Shown: one piece after another, positions 10,226 to 21,830 of the stretch | How the letters are laid out: every line of letters starts with the position of its first letter | How positions within the stretch are numbered: position 1 is the stretch's first letter | NCBI RefSeq assembly: GCF_964204645.1 | Contig: NC_134036.1 | Span: forward strand, 4,964,600-5,028,599 | Length of the DNA: 64,000 nucleotides | Direction of reading: 5' to 3' | From: Tubulanus polymorphus | Lineage: Eukaryota > Nemertea > Palaeonemertea > Tubulaniformes > Tubulanidae | Notes under the pieces: model-generated | The model's database searches: none | Seen by the model: only the letters and a program-made list of their open reading frames with translations | What the model was told of the DNA's origin: nothing | Made by a program: the position numbers and the translations under genes

Positions 10226-10628
10226 TCCTGATCCACAGTGGATTTGCAAGTTGAATCGACTCAAGTCACTAGTTGAACAGCCATCATCAGGTGGAATGAC
10301 CAGAAAAACAAGTTACAAAGCATATAAACTCACAGGATCTAAAACTCTGAAACTGTTTAGAATTGCTGTGGTTTCCACGGTACCCCTTGATGTTTTATTG
10401 CTTGGTCTGTTTATCTTTAGTTTTGACACACTGCTTCTATTTTAGATCCTGCGAGTTTATATGCTTTGTAACTTGTTTTTCTGGTCATTCCAACTGATGA
10501 TGGCTGTTAGTCAACAGCCGAAACGTTGTGGTTTCGTAATAATAAATTTGATCGTATAATTTTAAATTCGAAGTGTGGGATTTCTTCATTTATCTACAGT
10601 TTACACGGATTATAGTGTTTATTCGACA
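10226..10628 (+). mobile_element. Penelope-like retroelement terminal repeat with hairpin and hammerhead-like motif
   Basis: Two arms of about 68 bp (10276-10343 and 10439-10508) are inverted repeats of each other. Arm B runs into CTGATGA (10494-10500), a 7-bp stem GGCTGTT/AACAGCC (10502-10519) and GAAAC (10520-10524), the order seen in hammerhead ribozymes carried by Penelope-like elements. The following 'CGAAGTGTGGGATTTCTTCA' sequence recurs inverted at 36745-36930, so this is a dispersed family. No reverse transcriptase is seen here. One extra base beside stem II makes catalytic activity uncertain. Confidence 0.5.
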
Positions 10629-10651
10629 ACTAACGCTTCTTAAAGTCTTCG

Positions 10652-11770
10652 TTAGTCGTGGTGTCTGTCAATCGAAAACATCGCTTTCAGTCGATTTCGA
10701 AAGCGACGCCTCGAAGCGCAATAAATGACGAAATTACACGACGCGACGATCATTCGGACTATGTTTTGAATTTGGTTATATAAAATTGATATCGATGGTT
10801 TACCGAGTTCTCCGTTTAGAGTACGAATTAGATTTTGGATCGATGCCCTGAGATTAAAGGCCTTTTTCAATAAATAGAAACACGAAATGAGAATTAACGT
10901 CAGAGTTAAACTACGGTCACTGCTGCTGCCGCTGCTGCTGTTAGATGTTCTATTATTTGTAGACATGGTTTTTCTCGCTGCTCCTGCGCGTCTCAACGTG
11001 AAAATCAGTCGGATAGTTATCAGAACCACTATCACTGTCGGGATAATTGTAAAAATAGGAGCGCGGACGTAAACACTATAATACCTTAAATACTTGTTTT
11101 TCATAAATGAAGTAGACCTTTGAGTCCATCTCTCGTGTCCAGTACACGGATTAATAGACCGAACAGTTTTATACTTGAATATTTTCCTCGAATCATTAAT
11201 AACTGAAATAATCACAGCAAGAGAGATGCAAAGGTAACTCCTTTTCATTGTTATAATTCTAACAGCTTTCAGGGGCCAACAAACCACGATATATCTGTCT
11301 ATAGCTATTAACAATGTTATCAGATCACTGATATCAGAGGCCAGAAGGCGAATGACTTGAGTGTATGAATACATGCGCTTCATAGCGTGGTTTATTTCAG
11401 CAGTCATGTCCAGTAACAGCGTATGAGCGTAGAGCCAATACTGAAAATCGAATACGATAAACGACAAACAAATAAACATGTCCGCAACAGCTAAACATCT
11501 CAAATAGAATATACTGGTGTTGTTTGAACGGTCTTTGCTGAGCAAAATGAAGAACAATAAATTTGTGCAGGAACCGTAGATGGCTATACTGAAAACGACG
11601 TAACTCGTGATCTGCATCAACAAATTCACGTGAAACGGTCTCAAATCAGCGTGATGGACGTATTTACACAGCGAACGCGGTCTAAATCTTGCCTTCTCAG
11701 TGGAGGCCGTCAGGTCCGATCCGTTGAGGCCGAGATACTGGGTGCCAACCGATACAGTTTCCGAAGCCAT
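10652..11770 (-). CDS. Class A GPCR, FMRFamide-receptor-like, copy 4
   Basis: Intact 372-residue receptor. Start at ATG 11770 ('MASETVSVGTQYL'); the codon before it is GTG. The first glycosylation site is kept as N-x-S only at the second position ('NGSD'), because 'ENVS' has become 'ETVS'. The N-terminal Cys, D2.50, DRY and ECL2 'NPCTGHERWTQ' are present. TM1 is distinctive ('IAIYGSCTNLLFFILLSK'). ICL3 has an interrupted Ser-Gly-Ser repeat. Its 5' flank lacks the common -150 element but shares another upstream block with copy 2, so its regulation may differ from the other minus-strand copies. Confidence 0.9.
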   Translation of the reverse strand: MASETVSVGTQYLGLNGSDLTASTEKARFRPRSLCKYVHHADLRPFHVNLLMQITSYVVFSIAIYGSCTNLLFFILLSKDRSNNTSIFYLRCLAVADMFICLSFIVFDFQYWLYAHTLLLDMTAEINHAMKRMYSYTQVIRLLASDISDLITLLIAIDRYIVVCWPLKAVRIITMKRSYLCISLAVIISVINDSRKIFKYKTVRSINPCTGHERWTQRSTSFMKNKYLRYYSVYVRAPIFTIIPTVIVVLITIRLIFTLRRAGAARKTMSTNNRTSNSSSGSSSDRSLTLTLILISCFYLLKKAFNLRASIQNLIRTLNGELGKPSISILYNQIQNIVRMIVASCNFVIYCASRRRFRNRLKAMFSIDRHHD

Positions 11771-13049
11771 CACAGCGCACAGTCACAGGTCGCTATTGTA
11801 AATACAGATACACGTAACACAGTTCGCAATCAGAACACCATTCGCCAAACCGTCCAGACCATTCGTCCTCGACTACTCCATATTTCAGTCTACGCACAGC
11901 ACAATATCGTAATAAATTCCTAACGCTACTACTAACATACCAACGTACGTTATACCGCCTTACAGCTCAGTCAGATGTGCATTTACGAACGCTTGAAGAT
12001 AATGAAACGCTGTCATTAATTGTCGAGTTCTCGTAGTCAAAGTGAAATATTTCCTTTTTGCGAGGAAAATCTACGATTACCAATTACCCGCTCGAGCCGG
12101 GACCGTAAACCAGCGAAATATATAGGGATCGATATTTTTGATAACACGAAAAATTAATTAACAACAAACGCACGTTTATACTGGAATTATTTCATGAAAT
12201 TTCCTCATCGACTAGAATAAGAACATTGAGAACTTCATCGGAGTTAATGCAGAGGTGAACAGATCAACAACGTGTCCCAAACTACTAATAAATCGGAGAC
12301 ATTAGTTAATTCTAGAAACGCAGTGAGAAACCGAATGAGAAATCAAACCTATACTCGTAATCGTTTTGACAAAATGTTCGTTGTCGAATCGTTGCGGATG
12401 AGACGCGAGTTAACCCTCCGCCCCGCCACTTGTTGCAAAACACGTCGAATTGATTCGGTTAATTCCGTCACCCAGATGGTAACGGTTTACCGATTAGAAT
12501 GGGTTGATGCGATTTCATACTGGGCTTTGGGTTGTTCTTTCAATAATTACGTACGACAAGTGAACATTAAAGCAACATAAAACAATAAAAATCTTGTACA
12601 TACATTGATCAATGAATCAATATATTATTAAATTATCATTATAAATACTTTTAATTATAGGCGTATTACTAATATTCGTTTGTTAATTTTCTTTTGAGAA
12701 AGGACGACTTTTTACTAAATGTCCCCCAAAACGAAAAGCTTATTGTCCACGCCGACTACTGTTGACCGGGTTTGATTTGACTCTACATCCAGATACACAA
12801 GTTGTGTGTGTTATATTCGACTCTGAATCCGAATCCACTGAATGCGTCGGTTTGATTTGACAGTGGACCCAGTTCCACGGTTTTCTTGGTTAACTCGAAT
12901 CCGAACCCAGTTCCGAAGTTATGCGGTTTTGATTCGTCTCTGGATCGAGTCCCACAGTTTTCGGGTTTAACTTCACTTTGACGAATACGTTTATCATAGG
13001 AAACATAATATTATCGGCTATTCAATTTTCAGTGAAAAATCTATACCAA
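11771..13049. other. Intergenic: shared upstream block and minisatellite
   Basis: Bases 12065-12123 are the inverted counterpart of 3736-3790 upstream of copy 2. Bases 12765-12985 are a degenerate minisatellite built on a motif like 'GTGGACCCAGTTCCACGGTT', a family also seen at 38505-38610 and 60230-60650. An open frame at 12272-12580 (102 codons, no ATG at its start) has no recognisable content. Confidence 0.5.
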
Positions 13050-13262
13050 ACGAAGTGGTTTCATATTTCACCCGCTCCCTCTCTGGACTCAAGTACTGAA
13101 ATTAACATGCGACAATTTGAATAGAACTTGAATAGAAAAGCAAATAGTGTGTTAACCATCTGGAGTGTGAAATTGATTAGCGAATTTTCTACATAAACGC
13201 TCCTATTCTGAATGCAGCAACCGAACGTTTAACACGAAGGCAAAACCGTAAGTAGATAACAT
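13050..13262 (+). promoter_or_regulatory. Conserved upstream block and 5' non-coding exon of knottin gene K1
   Basis: This block is repeated upstream of all five peptide genes. It contains a 'TTTCATATTTCACCC' core and, near its end, 'GCAACCGAACGTTTAACACG' followed by a strong donor GTAAGT (13248). I infer a promoter followed by a short non-coding first exon ending at 13247, spliced to the acceptor just before the K1 ATG. Confidence 0.5.
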
Positions 13263-13599
13263 ACGTGGTGTGATAACATATTCATGTTGATTATACATTG
13301 ACGTGTCACTTATCATACCGTCTAGTATATGCAGCAGCATATTACATGAGTATTTCCTTATATACTAAATATTCGTGGATAATAATATAAGGTTTATTCT
13401 CACTGTTTCGAAATGATGACACTAAACTTTACGAGACGCTTGATTGTACGGCATTCAAACCAGCAACGCAGAAAACCCGTTATCGCTGCTTTGCGTTGTA
13501 TCTACATTATCAGCATCATTTTAGTAAATTTACTGCATAAGTTATGATAAAATTGCGCAGAGCACAAAAATAACGCAGAAATTACAGCATATTACAGAA

Positions 13600-14035
<436 letters not shown>

Positions 14036-14263
14036 AATGCAAAATATGATAAAGATGAAGCAGAATTGTAGTATCGAGGTCCGATAATTATACACACAAA
14101 GCCAGTTGTTTTTCTCTCTTTTCTGAAACAGCATTATTAAAAATCTGGTAGAGATTATCTAACAAAGCTTTGTTCATTGAGAGCCTATTGTAAACTGTTG
14201 AGTTATCAGAATTTGGGATTCCCGAAAATGCCGAAGTATCTAATTTGAATTCAGGCAACGAAA

Positions 14264-14877
14264 ATGCTGGCTTATATAATGAATCGCGTATGCTCTGTTG
14301 TTGTGATTGTGCTCGGCGTCGCGGCCATTGCAGAAGGTGAGTAATAACGACTGAGACAACCTGACATACCTGTTTAGTTTAGCGATTGAACGAATTGGGT
14401 TTTAAGCATAAATATTTCTATTCCGACGGAAATCATTGACGTGCAATATTGTTTTTATACACACGTATTTCCTTAAAAACTCCTGTATTTAATATGCTTT
14501 TTCGCTTTTTCGCCACGACAGAATTTCGATAAAACGATGATTTTATTGACACCTATAGGTCGATTCTACGACAAAACGACCAGTTATATTTTACCACTGT
14601 ATGCGTAATTCTCAGCCAAGTTATATCTTGGCAACAAATTAGGGAGGGGGCAGGGCGGGCTACTCCCCCTTCCTCATTGGATCCACCTGACACGTCTGAA
14701 TCGACCAACCGAGGTGACGGTTGTAATTACCTCTTCAATTTTGGTATAAAGAGTTTCCCTTCAAAACTTTCGTTTTCAATTTCTTACTTAGGCTGTCGAC
14801 CGATGGAGTCGCCCTGTATTTCAGATAGTGAGTGCTGCAGCAAAAAATGTAATGCACATTTATTTTGTGAAAAATAA
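14264..14877 (+). CDS. Secreted six-cysteine knottin peptide K1 (two coding exons)
   Basis: Exon 1 (14264-14336) starts at ATG after a TTCAG acceptor and codes a signal peptide 'MLAYIMNRVCSVVVIVLG...' ending Ala-x-Ala before Glu-Gly. It stops at a GTGAGT donor in phase 1. Exon 2 (14792-14877) follows a TTACTTAG acceptor, completes the Gly codon and codes the mature peptide to TAA. The cysteine pattern is C-x6-C-x5-CC-x3-C-x5-C, the inhibitor cystine knot framework. The mature peptide is about 29 residues, near neutral, with no propeptide. AATAAA signals lie at 15039 and 15055. Such knottins are typically venom, defence or signalling peptides; the spacing matches my recollection of nemertean alpha-nemertides. 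K1 sits among the receptor genes, far from the other four peptide genes. Function is not shown by the sequence. Confidence 0.8.
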
Positions 14878-15134
14878 TCGTTGGTGATTATCGGATTTAT
14901 ATTCGGATATGCTGGCGGTCTGGGAAATATCCGATTATGAAACTGAACCGCAGTCCGGTTATTGACTGACTATCAAAAAGCTCGAATTGAATTTATGTTT
15001 GTCACTCAGTCGCCAATTCTCGTGTTACAATTAGATTCAATAAAACTGCGAGTGAATAAATCAATGATCGGCTTGTTTCTGACTGTAATTTTTTTAGGCA
15101 TCGAGATTGCCACGGTACGAAACACAGTCGCACT

Positions 15135-15375
15135 AGACCGAGTGCGCAGCTACACGCGCAACTTAGACGATGTCATCATCAGCCAATCAGATATTCCGTT
15201 TTATTCTAGCCCGGGTTTTCCAATTCATAGTCCTTCCGTGAAATTTACCTCAGCGATCATACAACGAGCAATCTGATTGGTGCCGCACGAAAACGTATGT
15301 ATCTGCCTGTGACAGGGGTTCGTGCAGTAGCGACGCCATCAGGTTCGAATCCCTGCCGCGGGAGGATGGTCAAAA
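15135..15375 (+). mobile_element. SINE-like dispersed repeat, copy 1
   Basis: Aligns with 40735-40990: both contain 'CCGTTTTATTCTAGC', then 'CGTGARATTT', and end in a tRNA-like block with 'GCCATCAGGTTCGAATCCC', a good RNA polymerase III B box. No A box at normal tRNA spacing is evident. A tRNA-derived SINE is the likeliest class. Confidence 0.4.
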
Positions 15376-15813
15376 CGTCGCTATGTTTCATTTTCAAAAA
15401 AATGATTTATCATATTTTTGCGTATAAATTGGCTGCAGTGGAATTTTGTTGGTCAAACTGTCAAATGGATATATTCGAATGAATGACCGAGTGAATGATT
15501 CATCTACTTATAATGATATGTACAAAGATTATAAACATTATTCCTTTGGATGTAATATCATAGATGAATAGGTACATATATAAGAAGGACAACACCAAGC
15601 CGTAGGGGCTGAGCCTGAGAAAAATAATAAACTCAGTGATAATTATATACGAAGATAATAATGAAAATGATAACAATTCGTACACATAAAAAAGACGGTT
15701 ACATTCAATACGCTTAAATCCAGTGTAACGAATCGAAAATACCGTTCAACAAGTTTATGAACTATTTGGGACACCGTTGGATCGTGATTCGGTTATGAAT
15801 GATTTTGAGGGAT
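15376..15813. other. Intergenic, no gene seen
   Basis: AT-rich spacer between K1 and the receptor pseudogene. Short chance ORFs only. Confidence 0.5.
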
Positions 15814-16890
15814 CTAGAATCTAGCGGCTTGTTGCGTCGTATCGGTCGAAATTGATCGTGACTGAAAAATCGCTTTCGGTTGATCACGAAAGCGACGCCT
15901 CGAAGCGCGATAAATGACGAAATTACAAGACGCGACGATCATTTTTAGTTTATTTAGAATTCGATTATATATTGCATACAATGAGCCTTTACCAAGTGTT
16001 CTGTTGAAAGTTTGAATTAGATTAATTATTGCTGATATAAGAAATAAGGTCTTTTTCAGTAAAAAGAAACACGAAATGAGAACTAACGTCAGAGTTAAAC
16101 TACGGTCACTGCTGCTGCTGCTGCTGCTGCTGCTGTTAGAGGTTTGATTATTTGTAGACATTGTTTTTCTCGCTGCTCCTGCGCGTCTCAACGTGAAAAT
16201 CAATCGGAATGTTATGAGAACCACTATCACTGTCGGGATAACAGTAAATAACGGAGCGCGGACAAATATTTCATAATATCTTAGATAGATGCTTCTAGCA
16301 AATGGAGTCAATTTCTGAGTCCATCTCTCGTGTCCAGTGCACGCATTACGCGTATAATTAGTAGCTATATACTTGAAATTATTTTTTGTGACTTCACAGA
16401 CAGAAATGGTTGAGGCTAAAAAGACGTATATATAAGATTTTCTTAAACTTATAATTCTGATAGCTTTCAGAGGCCAGCAAACAACGATATATCTGTCTAT
16501 AGCTATCAACAATGTTATCAGACCACTGATACCAGAAAACGAAAGTCGAATGTTTCGAGTGTATGAATACATGCGCTTCATAGCGTGGTTTATTTATGCA
16601 GTTATGTCCAGTAACAGCGTGTGACTGTAGAGTCGATACTGAAAGTCAAATACGATATAAGACAAACACATTTACATGTCCGACAGCCAAACATCTCAAA
16701 TAGAATATCACTTATGTCTTGGAAACTGTCTTTGCTGAGAATAACAAAGGACAGTGAGCTTGAGCCGAAACTACGAAAAGGTATGCTGAGAATGATATAA
16801 GTCTTGATCTCAAGAAATAAATTCACGGGAAACGGTTTGCATTCAGTTTGATGGGTGTATTTACAACGCGGATGGGGTTTAAATTCGGCT
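15814..16890 (-). pseudogene. Broken class A GPCR, copy 5
   Basis: The 3' two thirds is an open frame from TM3 to the C terminus (15814-16581, 255 codons) with DRY, ECL2 'CTGHERWTQ', the ICL3 Ser run (nine Ser) and a TM7 changed to 'NFVIYR'. Upstream, codon 16594-16596 is a TAA stop where other copies read Glu in 'TAEINHAMK'. The N-terminal part (16602-16890) is frameshifted and has lost the conserved 'SNNTSIFYLRCLAVAD' block. The true start is gone. The C terminus is extended by about 15 unusual residues. Not expected to make a receptor. Confidence 0.85.
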
Positions 16891-17252
16891 AATTGAAAAC
16901 GAGTGACGCTAAAGACAATACTTGATATTTACAAACGCGAATATCTGCTTCACCGAAAATGAGTTATGCAACAAAAACAGGCCTTCATATTCAGTTTTTC
17001 CTAGAAATAATGAAAATTGCCGAAACACACGACCATATGAATTGCTCGGGTATTTGAAAATATCTGATGATCGCTTATTTCAAAAAAGGTTTTATCCCTC
17101 GATACTGATTTATTAAATCTGGAGACGCCAAAAATTCCGTTTTGACACCGATGCTTAAGCGTATAATTGACGCACTGGGAGACATATAGAATAAAGCGGT
17201 TTGTTGCATCGTTTATTTAGTTTCATTAATGATTGTATTGAAAATATCGCTT

Positions 17253-18380
17253 TTATTGAAAATATTGTATTGAAAATATCGCTTTTAGTTGATTTCGAAA
17301 GCGACGCCTCGAAGCGCAATAAATGATGAAATTGCAAGAAGCTACGATCATTCTGACTATATTTTGAATTTGGTTCATCATCGTTGATACATAACCTTTT
17401 CCAATATTCCCGTTAAGAGTAAGAATAAGATTTATGATCACTGCTCTCAGTTGAAATGCTTTCTTTAGTAAATAGAAACACGAAATGAGAATTAACGTCA
17501 GGGTTAAACTACTGTCACTGCTGCTGCTGCTGCTGCTGCTGCAGCTGGTGTTAGAAAATTTATTATTTGTAGACATGGTCTTTCTCGCTGCTCCTGCGCG
17601 CCTCAACGTGAAAATCAATCGGATAGTTATTAGAACCACTATCACTGTCGGGATTATAGTAAATAAAGGAGCGCGCACAAAAACATCGTAGTATCTGAAA
17701 TATTTGTTTTTACCAAATGCAGTATACCTTTGAGTCCATCTCTCGTGTCCAGTGCACGGATTAATGGAACGACGAGTATAAAAGGTGAAAAGATTCCTAG
17801 ATTGATCACAAACTGAAATGACCAATACAACAGTGATGTAGAAAAAACTTCTTTTCATACTTATAATTCGAACAGCTTTCAGAGGCCAACAAACAACGAT
17901 ATATCTGTCTATAGCTATGAGAAATGTTATCAGATCGCTGATATCCGAAAACAAAAGTCGAATGAATTGAGTGTATGAATACATGCGCTTCATGACGTGG
18001 TTTATTTCAGCGGTCATGTCCAGTAACATCGTGTGACTGTAGAGCCGATACTGAAAGGCGAATACGATATAAGACAAACAAATAAACATGTCCGAAACAG
18101 CCAAACATCTCAAATAGAATATACTGGTGTTGTTTGAACGTTCTTTACTGAGAATGATAAAAGACAGTAAATTTACGCTGAAACCGAAGATGGCAATGCT
18201 GAAAACGACATAAGTCGTGATCTGTAGATACAGATTCACGTGAAACGGTTTGTAATCGGCGTGATGGATGTATTTACACCGCGAATGAGGTTTAAAGCCC
18301 GCCTTATCGGTGGTTGTTGTCAGGTCCGATCCGTTGAGGTCGAGAAACATAGCACCAACCGATATATTTTCTAAAGCCAT
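17253..18380 (-). CDS. Class A GPCR, FMRFamide-receptor-like, copy 6
   Basis: Intact 375-residue receptor. Start placed at ATG 18380 ('MALENISVGA'), the position conserved in the array; an in-frame ATG at 18404 would add 8 residues. The Ser tract in ICL3 is interrupted by a Cys ('TSCSSSSSSSS'). D2.50, DRY, N-terminal Cys and ECL2 Cys are kept, and TM1 carries 'GFSVNLLSF'. The C terminus is slightly extended ('SIQYFQ') and followed by a short local duplication (17240-17285 repeats 'TTGAAAATATCGCTTTT'). The upstream flank aligns with that of copy 10 for about 350 bp, so this unit was duplicated with its promoter. Confidence 0.9.
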   Translation of the reverse strand: MALENISVGAMFLDLNGSDLTTTTDKAGFKPHSRCKYIHHADYKPFHVNLYLQITTYVVFSIAIFGFSVNLLSFIILSKERSNNTSIFYLRCLAVSDMFICLSYIVFAFQYRLYSHTMLLDMTAEINHVMKRMYSYTQFIRLLFSDISDLITFLIAIDRYIVVCWPLKAVRIISMKRSFFYITVVLVISVCDQSRNLFTFYTRRSINPCTGHERWTQRYTAFGKNKYFRYYDVFVRAPLFTIIPTVIVVLITIRLIFTLRRAGAARKTMSTNNKFSNTSCSSSSSSSSDSSLTLTLILISCFYLLKKAFQLRAVIINLILTLNGNIGKGYVSTMMNQIQNIVRMIVASCNFIIYCASRRRFRNQLKAIFSIQYFQ

Positions 18381-19671
18381 CCTTTCATTCTGCACACGCA
18401 ACATAGTCACTGGTTTTTACTAGAGAAACAATCGGTTTAAACTTCCAAAGCTGTAAATCTTAGAAGAACCATTGAGATATCTCAGTTATTGGCAATTCTC
18501 TTAGGTGTTTGCCTCTGTCGTTTAAACGGATGTCAAGCCACCGAACTGCATAGAGTCAAATGCGCGCTGACGCTGTGAGACTAGAAATCAAAATACTGTA
18601 GTTCTGGAGGTGACGCCCAACAGAGTAACGATCTTTCTTCCTTAAACCTGTAATTTTGGAGAAGCGAATTTCTACCCGCCCAATTCTTTCAGAGACTTTA
18701 AATCTAGATCTGAATCGAAACGAAAAATATCATAAACGTATCGTGGTGCAGAACAGTGAGGAATCCTGTCGTATGGTTTTGGGATTGAAATATCTTTTCA
18801 TTTCGACCAAGATCGATAATACGTTTGTTGGTAGAAATTCAAATTTTAAAAGCTGGATTCCAGGGCAACGAAATACGTGCCTTAAGTTAGACCAATTTCG
18901 AGTCGGGTCGTTGGGGCTCTGGTAATATTGAAGTAAGTAATTAACAGCTAAACTGGATTTAGGATTTAGATGAACGTAATCTCTAGATCTAGTTCAACGG
19001 ATGAAGTTCTAATCCAGTTATGCTTAAGTGATAAAATGAACTTCGAAATATGCGATTTGGAAAATGTAAAGAATGTAAGAATAGACAAAATTCAAGTTTG
19101 GTCGAATCTAAACCCATAAATAAATTTCTTCACATTTTGGGGAATTATTTGGGCGATTCCAATAAATCCCGCCATTTATCGGTGTTTCGGCATTTCAACG
19201 ACTGTAAGGCAGCTCTAAAGCATGCCATAATGCAGTTAGAGCAGCCAATTTCGACTAGCTCGCCATCTAGCGGATAATTAGATCAGACGGTCAGTCGCGC
19301 CCATACCTCAAGGTTTTCTTCGTCAAGCCCAAAGTAACATTGCCACTGATTCGAATGCGTGCGCGCTGTGATACAATGCAGAGCTGATCACCAAACGGAG
19401 AAACTATCTATGTAACCTAAAGCCCGGACAAACAATCTTCTGACAGTAAGACAAAAGGCACATTTATTTTTCAGTTTATTTCAGGACTTCCAAACAAAAT
19501 AAGTATAAGTTTTGGATTTCACATTGATATGGTGTCTGGGATTGGTTAAATTTGACCCAGGCGCTGCTTCACCATTGATTCAGAGTTCCTAGATATTAAC
19601 CGAGTGACTTCCTAATCTGAAAAAGTTCATCCTCAAAGCCCCGGTGTAGCGTCGTTCTGTTTAAATCTTCA
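18381..19671. other. Intergenic with conserved 5' flank of receptor copy 6
   Basis: Plus-strand 18543-18570 carries the shared upstream element ('GAACTGCATAGAGTCAAATG' then 'CGCGCTGA'), 165 bp before the ATG. Bases 18381-18760 align with 25571-25930 upstream of copy 10. Open frames at 18656-18925 and 19050-19277 have no recognisable content. Confidence 0.5.
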
Positions 19672-20787
19672 CTATTCGTCTTTACATAAAAACCACGCTC
19701 TCAGTTGATTTCGAAAGCGACGCCTCGAAACGCAATAGATGACGAAATTGGAAGATGCTACGACCATCCTGACTATATTTAAAATTTGGATCAATACAGA
19801 TGCTGAAAAGCCTTTACCGATTTTACCAATAAGAACAGATATTAGATTAATAATTACAGCTCTTAGTAAAAATGCTTTTTTCACTAGATATAAACACGAA
19901 ATCAGAACTAACGTCAAAGTTAAACTACGGTCACTGCTGCTGCTGCTGCTGTTAGAAGTTCGATTATTTGTAGACATGGTTTTTCTCGCTGCTCCTGCGC
20001 GTCTCAACGTGAAAATCAATCGGATAGTTATTAGAACCACGATCACTGTCGGGAATATCGTAAATACAGGAGCATGAAAAAATATCTCATAGTATCTGAG
20101 ATTAATATTTCTAGCAAACGGAGTCAACTTCTGAGTCCATCTCTCGTGTCCAGTGCACGGATTACGGGTATAGTTAGTAGCTTTGTACTTGAAATTATTC
20201 TTCGTGGCGTCAGAGACAGAAATTATTGAAACGAAAATGACGTAAACGTAACTTTTTTTCATATCTATAATTCTTTTAGCTTTCAGAGGCCAACACACGA
20301 CGATATATCTGTTTATAGCTATTAACAATGTTATCATATCACTGATATTTGAAAACAAAAGTCGACTATTTTGAGTGTATGAATACATGCGCTTCATAAC
20401 GTGGTTTATTTCAACAGTCATGTCCAGTAACAGCGTATGACTGTAGAGCCGATACTGAAAGTCAAATACAATATAAGAAAAACAAATAAACATGTCCGCA
20501 ACAGCCAAACATCTCAAATAGAATATACTAGTGTTGTTTGAACGTTCTTTACTGAGAATAACAAGAGACAGTAAATTTGTGCCGAAACCGAAGATGGCAA
20601 TAGTGAAAATGACGAAAGTCGTTATCTGTAGATACAGATTCACGTGAAACGGTTTGTAATCGGCGTGATGGATGTATTTACACCGCGGATGAGGTTTAAA
20701 CCCCGCCCTCTCAGTGGTGCTGGTTGTCGGGTCCGATCCGTTGAGGTCGAGAAACTGAGCGCCAACCGATACATTTTCTGTAGCCAT
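19672..20787 (-). CDS. Class A GPCR, FMRFamide-receptor-like, copy 7, with NRY in place of DRY
   Basis: Intact 371-residue receptor starting at ATG 20787 ('MATENVSVGAQFL'). The TM3 motif is 'INRYIVVCWP': codon 20311-20313 reads Asn (residue 159) where every other copy has Asp. In class A receptors the D3.49-R3.50 pair holds the inactive state, so this change could raise basal activity or alter coupling. Other conserved points (D2.50, N-terminal Cys, ECL2 'NPCTGHERWTQ', TM5-ICL3 core, 'NFVIYC') are intact. Six Ser lie in ICL3. TM5 begins with 'FFHAPVF' instead of 'FVRAPLF', a second local departure. Confidence 0.9.
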   Translation of the reverse strand: MATENVSVGAQFLDLNGSDPTTSTTERAGFKPHPRCKYIHHADYKPFHVNLYLQITTFVIFTIAIFGFGTNLLSLVILSKERSNNTSIFYLRCLAVADMFICFSYIVFDFQYRLYSHTLLLDMTVEINHVMKRMYSYTQNSRLLFSNISDMITLLIAINRYIVVCWPLKAKRIIDMKKSYVYVIFVSIISVSDATKNNFKYKATNYTRNPCTGHERWTQKLTPFARNINLRYYEIFFHAPVFTIFPTVIVVLITIRLIFTLRRAGAARKTMSTNNRTSNSSSSSSDRSLTLTLVLISCLYLVKKAFLLRAVIINLISVLIGKIGKGFSASVLIQILNIVRMVVASSNFVIYCVSRRRFRNQLRAWFLCKDE

Positions 20788-20935
20788 CTTTTCAGTCTTT
20801 ACACATCACAGACTTACTGGTTGTTAAACAGGGAAATGAACGTTTAAAACGATTAAATCCGTAAATCTTCAATCCAGTATCTTTCAGTGATTAGCGCGTT
20901 TTGGGCAAGAGTTTACTGCGACGCAAACGAATTTC

Positions 20936-20964
20936 CAAACTGCATAGAGTCTATCGCGCGCTGA
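20936..20964 (-). promoter_or_regulatory. Shared upstream element, receptor copy 7
   Basis: Plus-strand 'CAAACTGCATAGAGTCTATC' followed by 'GCGCGCTGA', 150 bp before the ATG at 20787. Same element as in copies 2, 3, 6, 8 and 10. Confidence 0.45.
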
Positions 20965-20971
20965 AGCTGAT

Positions 20972-21262
<291 letters not shown>

Positions 21263-21830
21263 ATACGGTCCTGAAAAACTATTCGAGATGATATGACCAT
21301 ATTCGATGCGTACTCGAATGTTCGCCAACAATACCGTATATTAGTTAATGAATGATTTACCATATTTCTCGCATATTCAACAATTAATTGATTCTCCATA
21401 TTCGACGGATATAATATGCCCATTCGACGATTTGCCAAAAATGAAAAAAAAAGGAAAAACCATGTTCAGCAATAATTAATGATTAATTAGTCAGAGTATT
21501 ATATGTTAAGCAGTCCGATCCGTACCAAATTCGCAAATACAAAACTTCAATGGACGGCGATTCTGACGGCATATTCATCTCATTTTCGACAGAAAAATTG
21601 CATACATTATATTATAGATAGTAGTGATACGATGAGTACCTAACCGTTTAGAAAAGTCTGTAGAGACATTCGGTAGGTTCTATGAATTATGAATGTGTGT
21701 TTATTTCTGTGTTAAAGCTCTATTCAAATCTTTCTAATAATGAAGTAATAATACTAACTTGCCAGGAAAAATTAACCGGTTCATTGGTGGTTGCAATTAT
21801 TAATTGTGAGTTTTATTGTTCCGGGAAATT
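21263..21830. other. Intergenic, no gene seen
   Basis: AT-rich spacer between receptor copies 7 and 8. Chance ORFs only. Confidence 0.5.

Noticed and set aside
15297-15372. Possible tRNA gene around 'GGTTCGAATCCC'
   Set aside because: No cloverleaf could be built. The block is shared with a SINE-like repeat and tandem arrays, so it is repeat-derived.
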